Part shown: positions 62,959-64,000 of the stretch, piece after piece
Layout of the letters: every line of letters begins with the position of its first letter
Position numbering within the stretch: position 1 is the stretch's first letter
Origin: Polycladomyces subterraneus
GTDB taxonomy: Bacteria; Bacillota; Bacilli; Thermoactinomycetales; JIR-001
Length of the DNA stretch: 64,000 nucleotides
NCBI RefSeq assembly: GCF_030433435.1
Contig: NZ_JANRHH010000012.1
Location: forward strand, 19,474-83,473
Reading direction: 5' to 3'
Notes under the pieces: model-generated
Databases searched by the model: none
What the model was told of the DNA's origin: nothing
Seen by the model: only the letters and a program-made list of their open reading frames with translations
Position numbers and translations under genes: made by a program

Positions 62959-63810
62959 ATGACAAAAGTAGGAATCGCACTAGGTGGTGGCGGTGTAGCT
63001 GGTTGCGCACACATTGGTGCTTTGTGTGCCTTAGAAGAAGCGGGTATTCAAATTGACTGTCTTGCGGGCTCCAGTGCAGGTGCTATCATCGCCGCCTTGT
63101 ACGCATACGGGTATTCCACAAAAGAATTGATGGAAATGGTACCCAACATCACGAAACGATACCTCGATTACGATTACCTCGCTTTTCTTTCCAAACTGAT
63201 TAAGCGTCATATCAAAATACAGGGGCTTATCAAAGGAGAAAAGTTTCACGATCTGATCGCCAATTTGACCCAACATGCTCATATCGCTGAACTGAAATTC
63301 CCTTTGGCCTTGCTATCATCAGATCTGAAACAAGCACGGCAAGTAGTGTTTACCTCACGGCCGTTAGTGAATCCGTGCAGTGAAATAGATGTGATAACTG
63401 ATATTCAACTGGCAAAAGCTGTACAAGCAAGCATCTCCATACCAGTTCTCTTCAAACCCGTCATGCATAAAGGTAGGGTATTAGTAGACGGAGGGGTTAT
63501 GGACAATTGTCCAATCTCTGCCGTTCAGGCGCTGGGTGCGGATAAGGTGATTGCTGTAAATCTGGTTTTTGCTGATCCTGTTGATTCGTTTGATTCCTTA
63601 TTTTCGATCTTGGCAAGAGTTGTGAGTATCAATCTGGCGATCCAAGCAAAGTACACTACCAGGCAAGCAGACATCGTCTTACATCCTGAAGTTAGTTCGA
63701 TTGGTCTATTGGATTTTTCGAAGCTCACCACATGTATGGAGGCTGGCTATGACTATACCCGAAAACGAATGAAAGAAATCAAAGCTGTCCTTACAGAAAA
63801 AGTCGTCTGA
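62959..63810 (+). CDS. Patatin-like phospholipase
   Basis: A 283-residue enzyme of the patatin/RssA group. The oxyanion loop is GGGGVAGCAHIG, the nucleophile is in GSSAGAII (GxSxG), and the catalytic Asp is in VDGGVMDNCP. It is an acyl hydrolase with a Ser-Asp dyad. There is no signal peptide. AAAGG lies 11 bases before the ATG. Composition is slightly more AT-rich than the core genes. Its substrate is unknown. Confidence 0.9.
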   Translation: MTKVGIALGGGGVAGCAHIGALCALEEAGIQIDCLAGSSAGAIIAALYAYGYSTKELMEMVPNITKRYLDYDYLAFLSKLIKRHIKIQGLIKGEKFHDLIANLTQHAHIAELKFPLALLSSDLKQARQVVFTSRPLVNPCSEIDVITDIQLAKAVQASISIPVLFKPVMHKGRVLVDGGVMDNCPISAVQALGADKVIAVNLVFADPVDSFDSLFSILARVVSINLAIQAKYTTRQADIVLHPEVSSIGLLDFSKLTTCMEAGYDYTRKRMKEIKAVLTEKVV

Positions 63811-64000
63811 AAGCCCACGGTTTCAATCGTGGGATGAAAGGCGGCGTTGCTCGGCATCCCCTTTTGGGGATGGTAAGGGCAACCATTTGTTGTATAATCG
63901 AACGTACGAGCGGTGCTCATCCCACTGGTAGTGGGTTTGTTCCTGTGTACGTCATGGTATGGGGTTCCAGTGGCGAACTAATCACTCCCACTGGGTAAAA
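63811..64000. mobile_element. Possible IS200/IS605-type terminal sequence (incomplete at window end)
   Basis: Right after the phospholipase stop comes AGCCCACGGTTTCAATCGTGGG (hairpin CCCACG / CGTGGG, 63814-63833), a form common at ends of IS200/IS605 elements. Then come a GCATCCCCTTTTGGGGATG hairpin, TGTATAATCGAACGTACG (63891-63908) and a CCCACTGGTAGTGGG hairpin. No transposase frame starts before the window ends, so the reading stays open. Confidence 0.35.

Noticed and set aside
1..64000. CRISPR arrays, rRNA operons, prophage structural genes
   Set aside because: No regularly spaced direct repeats, no rRNA-like sequence and no phage structural proteins were seen on reading both strands.

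Overview
The window comes from the chromosome of an endospore-forming member of the Bacillales. The evidence is an alpha/beta-type SASP, the spore regulator GerE, GerM, a YjcZ-type spore micropeptide and the gene order itself. The order sdhCAB - gerE - ysmB(MarR) - racE - gerM - rph - ysnA - ysnB - tig - clpX - lonB - lonA - ysxC - hemAXCDB - hemL is the classical Bacillus subtilis order. Moderately high GC, frequent GTG/TTG starts and a fumarase/clpP arrangement unlike Bacillus suggest a thermophilic relative, perhaps Thermoactinomycetaceae. That assignment is inference and was not checked against any database.

Layout. 1-3673: end of a peptide ABC transporter (binding protein, two permeases, one ATPase, no OppF). 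3734-5053: S-box (SAM-I) riboswitch with terminator, then metX. 5081-8441: sdhCAB with its own promoter and an 18-bp perfect palindrome. 8517-17229: DUF1002 protein, PBP3-type transpeptidase, class I fumarase, HxlR regulator with a small zinc-ribbon protein, M3-like peptidase, an HExxH protein and a SASP. 17409-19771: unknown protein, M24 aminopeptidase and gerE.

19772-26100 interrupts the conserved order between gerE and the MarR gene. It is a degenerate accessory segment: a tnpB zinc-finger fossil, a tRNA T-arm-like fragment, hairpin clusters, an AT-rich zinc-ribbon locus with overlapping frames, a cupin, an AT-rich APH-type kinase, a truncated and frameshifted branched-polyamine synthase (bpsA), a truncated XRE protein, a recombinase-tail-like fragment, and a secreted matrixin-like protease paired with an unknown membrane-anchored protein.

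26262-41467 is the conserved housekeeping and proteolysis block: MarR, murI, gerM, rph, rdgB, ysnB, tRNA-Arg, tig, clpP, clpX, lonB, lonA and engB. An inserted femAB-type gene is broken by a -1 frameshift at a slippery A-run. 41581-49594: ddl, a membrane protein, an EamA transporter, a two-component system and an SsuABC/ThiXYZ-like ABC transporter.

49811-57230 is a tightly overlapping tetrapyrrole operon: hemA, hemX, precorrin-2 dehydrogenase/ferrochelatase, hemC, a cobA-hemD fusion, hemB and a fused AhbA/AhbB-type siroheme decarboxylase. It therefore encodes the route from glutamyl-tRNA to siroheme and on to didecarboxysiroheme, apart from HemL, which lies at 59691. The right end holds lipoprotein and M23-like genes, an oxalate decarboxylase, a 34-aa YjcZ-type gene, a patatin-like phospholipase and possible IS200/IS605-type terminal sequence.

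Several small repeats (tnpB tail/right-end fossils, a MITE-like element with 16-bp terminal inverted repeats, a shared hairpin) lie in the intergenic gaps. No CRISPR array, rRNA operon or intact transposase gene was found.
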